NCBI GenBank assembly: GCA_945877315.1 | Contig: CAMCRP010000017.1 | Coordinates: forward strand, 1 to 51,165 | Source of the DNA: an uncultured Ruminococcus sp. | GTDB lineage: Bacteria > Bacillota > Clostridia > Oscillospirales > Ruminococcaceae | Reading direction: 5' to 3' | Length of the DNA stretch: 51,165 nt | Shown: positions 23,647 to 30,621 of the stretch, one piece after another | Position numbering within the stretch: the stretch's first letter is position 1 | Layout: every line of letters begins with the position of its first letter | Notes under the pieces: model-generated | Databases searched by the model: none | What the model saw: the letters and a program-made list of their open reading frames with translations, nothing else | What the model was told of the DNA's origin: nothing | Program-made: the position numbers and the translations under genes

Positions 23647-24654
23647 TCACTTTTTCAGTGCCCTGACCGAATTCTTGTAAACAATAGTGCCATTGACCCG
23701 AATTCGCCCGATAGAAGTCCCCGGCTTTGCTATCTTTTTCAGCAGCGAATCCACCGCCAGACGGGACATCTGCTCGGTGTTTACCTCAACGGTGGTTATC
23801 TTCGGGTCGCAGATAGAGGAGTAAACGGAATTGTCAAAGCCCGTAACGGAAACGTCCTCGGGAACCCGAACGCCGCTTTCCCGCAAATGCTTGACAAGCT
23901 CTGCCGCCGTTCCGTCGCAGTTACAGACAAATGCAGTGGGCAGATCTTCGGGAAGCTTCCCAAGACGGAGCATTCCCCGCTCGTCCCTGTCCTCGATAAG
24001 ATAGTCGGAACGGATATAAATATCGTGCTCCATAAGGGACTTTACATAGCCAAGATACCTGTCCTGAATACTGCCCGTTGCCTTTACGGAGCCAACAAAG
24101 CCTATCCGCTTATGCCCGTTTCGGATAAGATAATTGGTCATATCATACGCCGCATAAAAGCTGTCGCAGATGATACAGTCTATGTCCGTACGCTCGTCAT
24201 AATAGTCCAGAAACACCGTAGGAACGCCGCAGGAGGCTATCAATTCGGTGTAATCTCCCGAAATTTTCCCGAGAATGATAACGCCGTCCGCACTTCCCGT
24301 CACAAGGGCTTTGGGCAGCACAAGATTTGTTTCGTCCTCGGCGCTTATGCTGTAAAAAAATCCGCAGTAATCGTTGGATTGAAGCATATCGGAAATGTGC
24401 TTGTAATATTTCAGATAAAAGGAATCGTCGCTGAGAAAACGCTCTGCCGTAACTACCGCAACGCTTTTTGTTGCCGCACGTTGGGTTTTTTTTCGTGTTT
24501 CGGCTGCCTTGTAACCTATCTCAAGGGCAGTCTGACGCACCCTGACACGCAGTTCGGGGCTTATGCCCGGCTTGTCCGCAAGTGCCTTTGACACTGCCGC
24601 AACGCTCACTCCAAGCCGCTCGGCAATATCCGCCATTCTGACTGATTTTTTCAT
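23647..24654 (-). CDS. LacI-family transcriptional regulator
   Basis: A 335-residue regulator. The start is ATG 24654 behind GGGAGGGCGG; the 32 upstream codons span the leader and are not used. The N-terminal helix-turn-helix with hinge is MADIAERLGVSVAAVSKALA, the residues that read LacI-type operators. A periplasmic-binding-protein-like effector domain follows, with SADGVIILGKISG, GHKRIGFVG and VSVTGFDNSVYSSICDPKITTV. It likely binds a sugar or sugar phosphate. The gene is transcribed away from the GH130 phosphorylase, and the 540-bp region between them contains a LacI-type palindrome (24882-24903), so control of the phosphorylase gene is the simplest proposal. Confidence 0.93.
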   Translation of the reverse strand: MKKSVRMADIAERLGVSVAAVSKALADKPGISPELRVRVRQTALEIGYKAAETRKKTQRAATKSVAVVTAERFLSDDSFYLKYYKHISDMLQSNDYCGFFYSISAEDETNLVLPKALVTGSADGVIILGKISGDYTELIASCGVPTVFLDYYDERTDIDCIICDSFYAAYDMTNYLIRNGHKRIGFVGSVKATGSIQDRYLGYVKSLMEHDIYIRSDYLIEDRDERGMLRLGKLPEDLPTAFVCNCDGTAAELVKHLRESGVRVPEDVSVTGFDNSVYSSICDPKITTVEVNTEQMSRLAVDSLLKKIAKPGTSIGRIRVNGTIVYKNSVRALKK

Positions 24655-24740
24655 TGTCCGCCCTCCCACATGTTTCCTAAATAATTTCGTGGTCTGCGGG
24701 TGTGGAAACCCCGCCCCTACAATTCTTATCTTGTTAATTA

Positions 24741-24769
24741 ATATTATCACATAATTTAACCATTGTCAA
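24741..24769 (-). promoter_or_regulatory. Promoter of the lacI-type gene
   Basis: Minus strand TTGACA (24769-24764) and TAATAT (24746-24741), spacer 17. Confidence 0.7.
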
Positions 24770-24881
24770 CCACTTAATTTTATAATTAATTTAATATGGT
24801 ATTTAACTTTAATATCTGGAAATTATACTCTTATTTAAGTTGATTTAAGTTAAATTAACCAACTATTTTCAATATTACCCG

Positions 24882-24903
24882 TCTGCGAAAACCTTTTCGT
24901 AGA
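24882..24903. promoter_or_regulatory. Candidate operator for the LacI-type regulator
   Basis: A 22-bp palindrome with core CGAAAACCTTTTCG and flanking TCT/AGA; only one pair fails outside the central CC. LacI-family operators are commonly palindromes of the form CGAAAACGTTTTCG, so the match is good, but binding is inferred. Confidence 0.5.
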
Positions 24904-25102
24904 AATAAGCAGATGTTCCACCATAGACCGATTGACAAAATGCACCGTCTATTCCCCGATACTTTTGTGAAATATTTTCCAAATCCGCACACAAATTTGT
25001 ATATTGAGCCGAACTTTTATAGCACAATAGCGGTCAATCGGTAATAATGTGCAAACTCAAATCAGAATATATGTGCAAAACGCTAAAAGCAATTTATCCT
25101 TG

Positions 25103-25131
25103 TTGACAAAAGTTAATTTTCGTGTTAAAGT
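25103..25131 (+). promoter_or_regulatory. Promoter of the GH130 gene
   Basis: TTGACA at 25103-25108 and TAAAGT at 25126-25131, spacer 17. The spacer contains TTTTCGT, a half-site similar to the palindrome at 24882. Confidence 0.7.
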
Positions 25132-25140
25132 GTCTATAGC

Positions 25141-25157
25141 AGCCGAGGTTATCGGCT
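25141..25157 (+). promoter_or_regulatory. 5' hairpin of the GH130 mRNA
   Basis: AGCCGA-GGTTA-TCGGCT, a perfect 6-bp stem starting within a few bases of the predicted transcription start. It could be an operator or a 5'-end stabiliser. Confidence 0.45.
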
Positions 25158-25196
25158 ATGAGAAAACGAAAAATTTATCGAAAGGCGGAAATCAGA

Positions 25197-26222
25197 ATGA
25201 ACGTTAAGGTTATCAACGGTACTTCCCTCCCCAATATCCCCTGGCAGGACAAGCCCGAGGGCTGCAGAGATGTAGTTTGGCGTTACAGCGCAAACCCCAT
25301 TATCAAGAGAGATCAGATCATGGTAAAGAAGGCTAACGGCTACAGAGAGCCCTCCAACTCCATCTTCAACAGCTCCGTAGTTCCCTTTGAGAACGGCGAC
25401 TACAAGTTTGCTGGCGTTTTCAGAGTTGACGACAGAGAGAGAAACATGGAGCTCCACGTTGGCTTCTCCAAGGACGGCATCAACTGGGACATTAACGAAG
25501 AGCGTATCCACTTCAACTGCGATATCCCCGAGGTTGCTGAGTGGCAGTACGGCTACGACCCCAGAGTCTGCAAGCTTGAGGACAAGTACATTGTAACATG
25601 GTGCAACGCTTACGGCTGGAAGCCCACTATCGGCATTGCATACACCTACGATTTCAAGGAATTCACACAGCTGGAGAACGCTTACCTGCCCTTCAACAGA
25701 AACGGCGTTATGTTCCCCAGAAAGATCGGCGATAAGTACATGATGATGAGCCGTCCTTCCGACAGCGGACACACTCCCTTCGGCGATATGTTCATCAGCC
25801 AGTCCCCCGACCTGACCTTCTGGGGACAGCACAGACACGTTATGGGTCCCTCCAAGGGCTGGGAATCCACCAAGATGGGCGCAGGTCCTATTCCTATCGA
25901 AACAGACCGCGGCTGGCTCATTTTCTACCACGGCGTTCTGACCTCCTGCAACGGTTATGTTTACAGCTTCTCCGCTGCTCTGCTTGATAAGGACGAGCCT
26001 TGGAAGGTTCTCAAGAGAGGCGCTTCCTACCTCCTCAGCCCTCAGGAGTATTACGAGCTGGTTGGCGATACAGACGCAGTAACATTCCCCTGCGCTAACC
26101 TCGTTGACGCTGACACAGGCAGAATCTGCATCTACTACGGCTGCGCTGACACCTGCACCGCTCTGGCATTCACCACCGTTGATGATGTTATGGACTTCCT
26201 GGATAACAACAGCCAGGTTTGA
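25197..26222 (+). CDS. GH130 beta-mannoside phosphorylase (mannooligosaccharide phosphorylase type)
   Basis: The start is ATG 25197, eight bases after GAAAGGCGG; an upstream ATG at 25158 precedes the ribosome site. The 341-residue product is a five-bladed GH130 enzyme. The general-acid Asp lies in FRVDDRERNMELHVG, followed by SKDGINW, the YDPRV motif, PRKIGDKYMMMSRPSD, and GAGPIPIETDRGWLIFYHG. GH130 enzymes phosphorolyse beta-1,4-mannosides to mannose 1-phosphate. The length and the absence of an N-terminal extension favour the mannooligosaccharide type over mannosylglucose phosphorylase, but this is inference. Codon use is strongly biased to C-ending codons, which suggests high expression; this bias also creates a long mirror frame on the other strand. 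A LacI-type regulator is divergent. Confidence 0.9.
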   Translation: MNVKVINGTSLPNIPWQDKPEGCRDVVWRYSANPIIKRDQIMVKKANGYREPSNSIFNSSVVPFENGDYKFAGVFRVDDRERNMELHVGFSKDGINWDINEERIHFNCDIPEVAEWQYGYDPRVCKLEDKYIVTWCNAYGWKPTIGIAYTYDFKEFTQLENAYLPFNRNGVMFPRKIGDKYMMMSRPSDSGHTPFGDMFISQSPDLTFWGQHRHVMGPSKGWESTKMGAGPIPIETDRGWLIFYHGVLTSCNGYVYSFSAALLDKDEPWKVLKRGASYLLSPQEYYELVGDTDAVTFPCANLVDADTGRICIYYGCADTCTALAFTTVDDVMDFLDNNSQV

Positions 26223-26256
26223 TCTGACGGTTTCCGCATAATTCAATAAAACAATG

Positions 26257-26296
26257 ACCGCCGTACTGCACGTTTAAATGCAGTACGGCGGTTTTT
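26257..26296 (+). terminator. Terminator of the GH130 gene
   Basis: ACCGCCGTACTGCA/TGCAGTACGGCGGT perfect 14-bp stem with an 8-base loop, then TTTTT. Confidence 0.92.
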
Positions 26297-26358
26297 CGTT
26301 TTTTGTGGAGCAATTTCTGTTTTCTGAAAAATAATTATTGTTTTTCGATAAAAAACTA

Positions 26359-26387
26359 TTGACAAACAGATTATTGTGTGTTATACT
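26359..26387 (+). promoter_or_regulatory. Sigma-A promoter for the DUF2975 operon
   Basis: TTGACA at 26359-26364 and TATACT at 26382-26387, spacer 17. Confidence 0.75.
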
Positions 26388-26419
26388 AACATTATCAAAG
26401 CAAGAAAGGACAGATAACA

Positions 26420-26896
26420 ATGAAAATCCTCTGCAAAGAATCAAAATCGGTGCTGCTTACCCAGATACTTACAATTCTTCTGCTGATATTTCTGGTATCG
26501 GCACTCTTCTTTATCCCCGTCATAGGCAGCTGGTACGCCGCTGTCCCCCATGCCACTGCACTTCGCCCCACCGACGGCGCAGATGCGGAAATTGCCCTGA
26601 ACATTACCCTGTACATTGCGGAAATACCCGCTCTCACAGCCGCTGTTTCGGTTTGGCTGCTGCTTCTGAACATCACCAATGAAAGAGTGTTTGTCCATTC
26701 AAATGTTAAGCTGCTGCGGATTCTGTCCTATTGCTGCTTTTCCGTCACGCTTATCTTTATCTATTTCAGCATTTACACTCCCGTTTCTCTGGCTATCGGA
26801 CTTGCAGCGGCATTTATGGGACTTATCCTCCGTGTGCTGAAAAATGTTTTCTCACAAGCCGTTGAGCTTCGTGAGGAAAACGACCTGACAGTTTAA
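26420..26896 (+). CDS. DUF2975-type integral membrane protein
   Basis: A 158-residue protein from ATG 26420 behind GAAAGGAC. It has four hydrophobic segments, near residues 12-37, 62-86, 98-118 and 120-142. The arrangement, including a conserved NITNERVFVHSNVKLLRILSY (last residue omitted) loop between segments two and three, matches the DUF2975 membrane family. Such proteins are regularly followed by a small Xre-type regulator, as here 12 bases downstream, which suggests a membrane-linked regulatory unit. Its molecular role is not known. Confidence 0.8.
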   Translation: MKILCKESKSVLLTQILTILLLIFLVSALFFIPVIGSWYAAVPHATALRPTDGADAEIALNITLYIAEIPALTAAVSVWLLLLNITNERVFVHSNVKLLRILSYCCFSVTLIFIYFSIYTPVSLAIGLAAAFMGLILRVLKNVFSQAVELREENDLTV

Positions 26897-26908
26897 GGAG
26901 GGTTTCAT

Positions 26909-27136
26909 ATGCCTATAATAGTCAATCTTGATGTAATGATGGCAAAGCGGAAGATCTCCTCGGGCGAGCTTGCGGAAATGATAGACATTACCCCCGCAAA
27001 TCTGTCTATCCTCAAAACGGGCAAGGCAAAGGCTGTCCGCTTCTCCACCCTGGAAAGCATCTGCAAAGCCTTGAACTGTCAGCCGGGCGACATTCTCGAA
27101 TACACCCCCGACGAAAACCACGAAAGGATGAAGTAA
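26909..27136 (+). CDS. Small Xre/YozG-like helix-turn-helix regulator
   Basis: A 75-residue protein that is little more than one helix-turn-helix domain: VNLDVMMAKRKISSGELAEM, then ITPANLSILKTGKAKAVRFS and LESICKALNCQPGDILEY. This is the YozG-like Cro/C1 subgroup. ATG 26909 has GGAGGG upstream. It sits between the DUF2975 gene and a large membrane protein gene (one base before the latter) and probably regulates its own operon; no operator palindrome was recognised at the promoter. Confidence 0.9.
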   Translation: MPIIVNLDVMMAKRKISSGELAEMIDITPANLSILKTGKAKAVRFSTLESICKALNCQPGDILEYTPDENHERMK

Positions 27137-27137
27137 A

Positions 27138-28679
27138 ATGAGCGAGCTTACCGAGCCTTATATAAACATTCCCGCACAGCCCGAAATAAAAAAGCCAAAG
27201 GAATATTCTCTGACCGAAAAAATATGCTCATTCATCTGCATAATTCTCGGATATTTTTGGCTTGATACAGTGCTGCTTAACGGCGGCAGAAGCACGGGCG
27301 GAGCAATTTTCTGCATTGCCCTTTCGCTGACGGCATTTTTCGCAATGAAAAAAATCGGTGCAAAAATGAACCGCTTCACTATATTCCTGTTTGCAATGTC
27401 CCTGATTTTCGGGGGAAATCTGTTTATCACGTCCAATGAATACGCAAAATTTGCCTCGGGATTTTCTTCCGTGACGGCAACGGCAATGTTCCTTTTATGC
27501 AGTTCCTGCGGATATGAAAAGCCCCAGCCCTATATGGGACTTGACCTGATGAACGCACTTATGAAGCGTCCCTTTGAAGGCTATTCCGAAGCCCTCCCCG
27601 CCGCCGTTTCCGTAACACGCAGCATTAAAGGAAGCAATCTCAAAAAAGCAAAGTATATTGTTCTGGGACTGCTTGCGGCACTTCCAGCCACCGCCGTTGT
27701 TACCGTACTTCTGTCAATGGCTGACGAACGTATGGAAAGCCTTATGGACAGCATTTTCGACATTAAATTTATCCCCCACGAAATGATACGCCACGCAATA
27801 ACCTTTGTCTTTTCTCTGCTTATCTCCTGCGGACTTTTCAGTCTGATATTCTCCGCAATTCGCAGCCGAAAATCTCCCGATGAAGCCAACTTCTTGAAAT
27901 CCACCTTTGCGGAAACCTGCGGAAAAGCAAACGGACTGCTTGTCTACTCGGCTGTAACTCCCATCTGCATTATTTATGTGATTTTCTTTTTCCTGCAAGC
28001 GGACTATTTTCTCGGCGGATTTATGGGAAATCTCCCCGACGGTCAAAGCTTTTCCGAATACGCAAGACGGGGATTTTTCGAGCTGTGCGCAGTCGCTGTT
28101 ATAAACGCAGCAATTATCCTATTCATAAACGGCATTTGCGAAAAGCAAAACGGCAGACCGAAAGCCCTGAAATTTTTCACCATATTCCTGTCAGCATCAA
28201 CGGTGCTGTTAGTCGCCACAGCCATGAGCAAAATGGTTATGTACATCGGCGAATACGGCTACACTCAAAAGCGAATTTACGCTTCTATCCTAATGATCTC
28301 CCTTGCAATTATGTTCATTTTCGTTATTGTAAAACAGATTTGGGAACAGTTTGATTTGTCGATGACAGCCTTTGTGCTGACCACAGCAATGCTTTGCGTT
28401 TTCAGCTTTGCAAATGTTGACAGCTTTATTGTCAACGAAAATTATCGGCTGTACACAAGCGGAAAAATCGAAGAATTTGGTGTTACGTGGTACGATGTTT
28501 CCGCAGATGCCATTCCCGCACTTGACCGTCTGGCAAAGGAAAATTTCAAGGACGCAAAATATATCCTTAAGGAAATGGGTGAGCTGCTTGAGCTTGACCA
28601 TAAATACGGAGGCTTTTATGGAGAAAATCTTCGTGAATATGTGGGACGTATGATTGCCAATGAATACTTATACGAATAA
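27138..28679 (+). CDS. DUF4153/DUF4173-type polytopic membrane protein
   Basis: A 513-residue protein with about eleven hydrophobic segments between residues 30 and 440 and a soluble C-terminal part. The motif YFLGGFMGNLPDGQSFSEYA followed by RRGFFELCAVAVINAAII is typical of DUF4173/DUF4153 proteins of Firmicutes. The final ~80 residues (NVDSFIVNENYRLYTSGKIEE minus one, then LDRLAKENFKDAKYILKEMG) face one side of the membrane and are also family-like. GAAAGGATGAAG precedes ATG 27138. It is the last gene of the DUF2975-Xre operon. Function unknown. Confidence 0.8.
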   Translation: MSELTEPYINIPAQPEIKKPKEYSLTEKICSFICIILGYFWLDTVLLNGGRSTGGAIFCIALSLTAFFAMKKIGAKMNRFTIFLFAMSLIFGGNLFITSNEYAKFASGFSSVTATAMFLLCSSCGYEKPQPYMGLDLMNALMKRPFEGYSEALPAAVSVTRSIKGSNLKKAKYIVLGLLAALPATAVVTVLLSMADERMESLMDSIFDIKFIPHEMIRHAITFVFSLLISCGLFSLIFSAIRSRKSPDEANFLKSTFAETCGKANGLLVYSAVTPICIIYVIFFFLQADYFLGGFMGNLPDGQSFSEYARRGFFELCAVAVINAAIILFINGICEKQNGRPKALKFFTIFLSASTVLLVATAMSKMVMYIGEYGYTQKRIYASILMISLAIMFIFVIVKQIWEQFDLSMTAFVLTTAMLCVFSFANVDSFIVNENYRLYTSGKIEEFGVTWYDVSADAIPALDRLAKENFKDAKYILKEMGELLELDHKYGGFYGENLREYVGRMIANEYLYE

Positions 28680-28713
28680 TCAATTTTCCAAGCTTCAAGG
28701 AGTGTGAAATCAA

Positions 28714-29157
28714 GTGCAGAGATCAAATGCTGTTATATTGATAATATTAATAATGTCGTTACTTCTTTGCGGATGCGAAAAAAGCAGTGAAGCACAGTAT
28801 TTTTTGCAAAGAATCGATAATTATCAAAACATAACAGAATATGTTATAGAGAATTATTCTGAGTTTGAAAAATATAGAAATGGTGAATCGAAATCCATAA
28901 CAATTTTATTGGATAACATTGCTGATATTGAAGAAATAAAAGACAGTGTATCTGCTGCCAAAGAAGATTTTAATTATTTATGGCTTGAAGAAAAATCAGT
29001 TGTTTTCTGGAATGATGAAACAAAGCGATTAGGACTGCTTTTCGCTGATAACCCCAAAAAAATAATTAGAGATATGAAAAAAAATTGGTATGACAATTTG
29101 GAATATGAAAAGATAAATGATAATTGGTATATAGTAGGCACTTGGAAACATAGATAA
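28714..29157 (+). CDS. AT-rich predicted lipoprotein
   Basis: A 147-residue protein starting at GTG 28714, with AAGGAG 11 bases upstream. A hydrophobic leader (NAVILIILIMSLLLCGC) ends in a lipobox with Cys21, so it should be lipid-anchored outside the membrane. The mature part is rich in Asn, Asp, Glu and Lys and has no recognised domain. The gene is visibly more AT-rich than its neighbours, with A/T-ending codons (aaa, aat, gaa, tta), unlike the C/G-ending codons around it, which suggests recent acquisition. It ends five bases from the stop of the convergent radical SAM gene, with no terminator hairpin between. Confidence 0.7.
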   Translation: MQRSNAVILIILIMSLLLCGCEKSSEAQYFLQRIDNYQNITEYVIENYSEFEKYRNGESKSITILLDNIADIEEIKDSVSAAKEDFNYLWLEEKSVVFWNDETKRLGLLFADNPKKIIRDMKKNWYDNLEYEKINDNWYIVGTWKHR

Positions 29158-29162
29158 TTTGG

Positions 29163-30044
29163 TCAGAAAAAGCTAAGCTGTGTATCATACCCCGACTTGT
29201 AAGCAGCACAAATATCCTCCATTTTATATAGTATACCGTAACGCTCGCACTCCGAAACAAACCTTGCCCAAAGCTTCTTGACGTTCGGAGATGTGCAGCC
29301 GTAATTCTCCCCGAAATAGGACTCGTATTTTCTCCGAAGTCCCTTTTCGGGGAATATTTTTTCCAGCTGACTGAGATAGTATTCCCGCTGACGTCCCCGA
29401 AGTGTCATACCAAATGCAGGATAGATAAACCTTGCCCCGCATTCGTGAGCGGTTTTCACTATGCCCACAATGTTCTCCTCCGTGTCCTCAATAAACGGCA
29501 AAACGGGCATGAGCGTTATCCCCGTAAAAATCCCCTTGTCGGACATCTCCGCAATTGCCGAAAATCTCTCGGAGGAAACGGAAACATTCGGCTCAATAAG
29601 ACGGCAAAGCTCATCATCACAGGTGGTAACGGTCATCTTCGCCATTGCGGGTGAATGCTCGGCTATTTCCAGAAGAATGTCCGCATCACGGGCAATAAGC
29701 GCACTTTTTGACAGCACCACCGCCCCAAAGCCGTAAGCGTTAATAAGCTCCAGCGCATGACGGGTCAGCAGCTCGGTTTCCTCAAAGGGATTGTACGGGT
29801 CGGACATTGCCCCCGTCCCCACAACGCCTGTGCGAACCTTTCTCCGCAGCTCGTCCCGCAAAAGCGCAAGAGCGTTCTCCTTTGCCCTGACCCGCTCAAA
29901 ATCGTCGATTCCATAGCAGTCACTTCGGCTGTCGCAGTAAATACAGCCGTGACAGCAGCCTCTGTACAGGTTCATCATATAATCCGTCCCGAACCAACCG
30001 CCCTTTGTCCTTCCCAAAATGGTTTTTGCGGGAATTGTTTCCAT
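29163..30044 (-). CDS. SPL-like radical SAM protein
   Basis: A 293-residue radical SAM protein. The start is ATG 30044; the frame opens six codons earlier at a TTG inside the AGGACGG ribosome site. The iron-sulfur motif CxxxCxxC is in NLYRGCCHGCIYCDSRSDCY, preceded by the family's AKTILGRTKGGWFGTDY. The rest (GTGAMSDPYNPFEE, VLSKSALIARDADIL, TLMPVLPFIEDTEENI) matches the group annotated as spore-photoproduct-lyase-like/Rv2578c-like radical SAM proteins. It is shorter than true SplB and lacks its C-terminal Cys context, so DNA repair is not assured. There is no partner gene: a palindromic element lies upstream and a lipoprotein gene downstream. Confidence 0.85.
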   Translation of the reverse strand: METIPAKTILGRTKGGWFGTDYMMNLYRGCCHGCIYCDSRSDCYGIDDFERVRAKENALALLRDELRRKVRTGVVGTGAMSDPYNPFEETELLTRHALELINAYGFGAVVLSKSALIARDADILLEIAEHSPAMAKMTVTTCDDELCRLIEPNVSVSSERFSAIAEMSDKGIFTGITLMPVLPFIEDTEENIVGIVKTAHECGARFIYPAFGMTLRGRQREYYLSQLEKIFPEKGLRRKYESYFGENYGCTSPNVKKLWARFVSECERYGILYKMEDICAAYKSGYDTQLSFF

Positions 30045-30149
30045 AATATCACCGTCCTGCAATAATGATTTCTAAGAAACTGCCGAAAAATCAACAATTT
30101 CATTTTTCTTGTCGCCTGAGTGACGTATCTAGGCGGGGGAACACCCTTT

Positions 30150-30252
30150 ATACTAAACACCATTTAAATCACGGAGAAGAAATCGGCGTAAAAAACTTGC
30201 ATATATGGTTTTTTACGCCGAGAGATTCCCGTGATTAATGTGTGTTTAGTAT
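30150..30252. repeat. 103-bp palindromic MITE-like element, copy 3 (inverted)
   Basis: Inverted relative to copies 1 and 2, with the same length and ends; the loop on the minus strand is CCATATATGCAAG. It lies between the 5' end of the radical SAM gene and the 3' end of the DUF896 gene. The 11-mer GCCTGAGTGAC occurs just outside this copy (30114-30124) and just outside copy 1 (59-69). Confidence 0.9.
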
Positions 30253-30311
30253 TAATCAGTATTTATAATAGCAAACCGAATATGACAACAGTATGTCATA
30301 TTCGGCGAAAT

Positions 30312-30533
30312 TTACTCTTCAACAATATCAATTTTACGCTTATCGCCCTCGGCAAGCTTGGGAGCGTCCACTATCTCGATGTTGTCAAGCTGCGCCTTCA
30401 GGTTGCGGACAAAACCCGCCCTGTATTCGTTGCGCAAAGCGGTCTGCTCCTCCTTTTCCTCGGGGGTCAGACCCTCGGGCGTGCGGGATTTGCGGGCAAG
30501 CTCGTTGATACGGTCAATCTTTTCCTGTGTCAT
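30312..30533 (-). CDS. DUF896 (YnzC/UPF0291) small cytoplasmic protein
   Basis: A 73-residue protein with the full DUF896 signature: INELARKSRTPEGLTPEEKE followed by EQTALRNEYRAGFVRNLKAQLDNI. The family forms a short helical hairpin. In Bacillus the relative YnzC is under SOS/LexA control; no LexA box is recognised here. AAGGAG lies upstream of the ATG on the minus strand. The tail (GDKRKIDIVEE) is the only non-family part. Confidence 0.95.
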   Translation of the reverse strand: MTQEKIDRINELARKSRTPEGLTPEEKEEQTALRNEYRAGFVRNLKAQLDNIEIVDAPKLAEGDKRKIDIVEE

Positions 30534-30621
30534 TTTCGGTTCTCCTTTTCGGTTTGTTTTAACTTATTATACGTCATTTATAAGGATAATTTGTGAATAT
30601 GATGTGCAAGTTTTGATAATT

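Larger units (their letters stand above)
24655..25196. other. Regulatory region between the divergent lacI-type and GH130 genes
   Basis: No coding frame is credible here. It holds the lacI-type promoter (24741-24769), a GGGGCGGGGTTTCC repeat on the minus strand (24702-24722), an AT-rich stretch, a CGAAAACCTTTTCG palindrome (24882-24903), a 10-bp inverted repeat ACCGATTGAC (24927-24936) with GTCAATCGGT (25033-25042), a direct repeat ATGTGCAAA (25047-25055 and 25071-25079), the GH130 promoter (25103-25131) and a 5' hairpin (25141-25157). Confidence 0.75.

Noticed and set aside
23626-24591. A 321-codon plus-strand frame opposite the LacI-type regulator
   Set aside because: The minus-strand frame contains the complete helix-turn-helix and effector domain; the plus-strand frame has no recognisable feature.
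25149-26246. A 365-codon open frame antisense to GH130
   Set aside because: It mirrors the strongly biased codons of the real enzyme gene; the product is low-complexity and matches nothing, while the plus-strand frame has all GH130 motifs.
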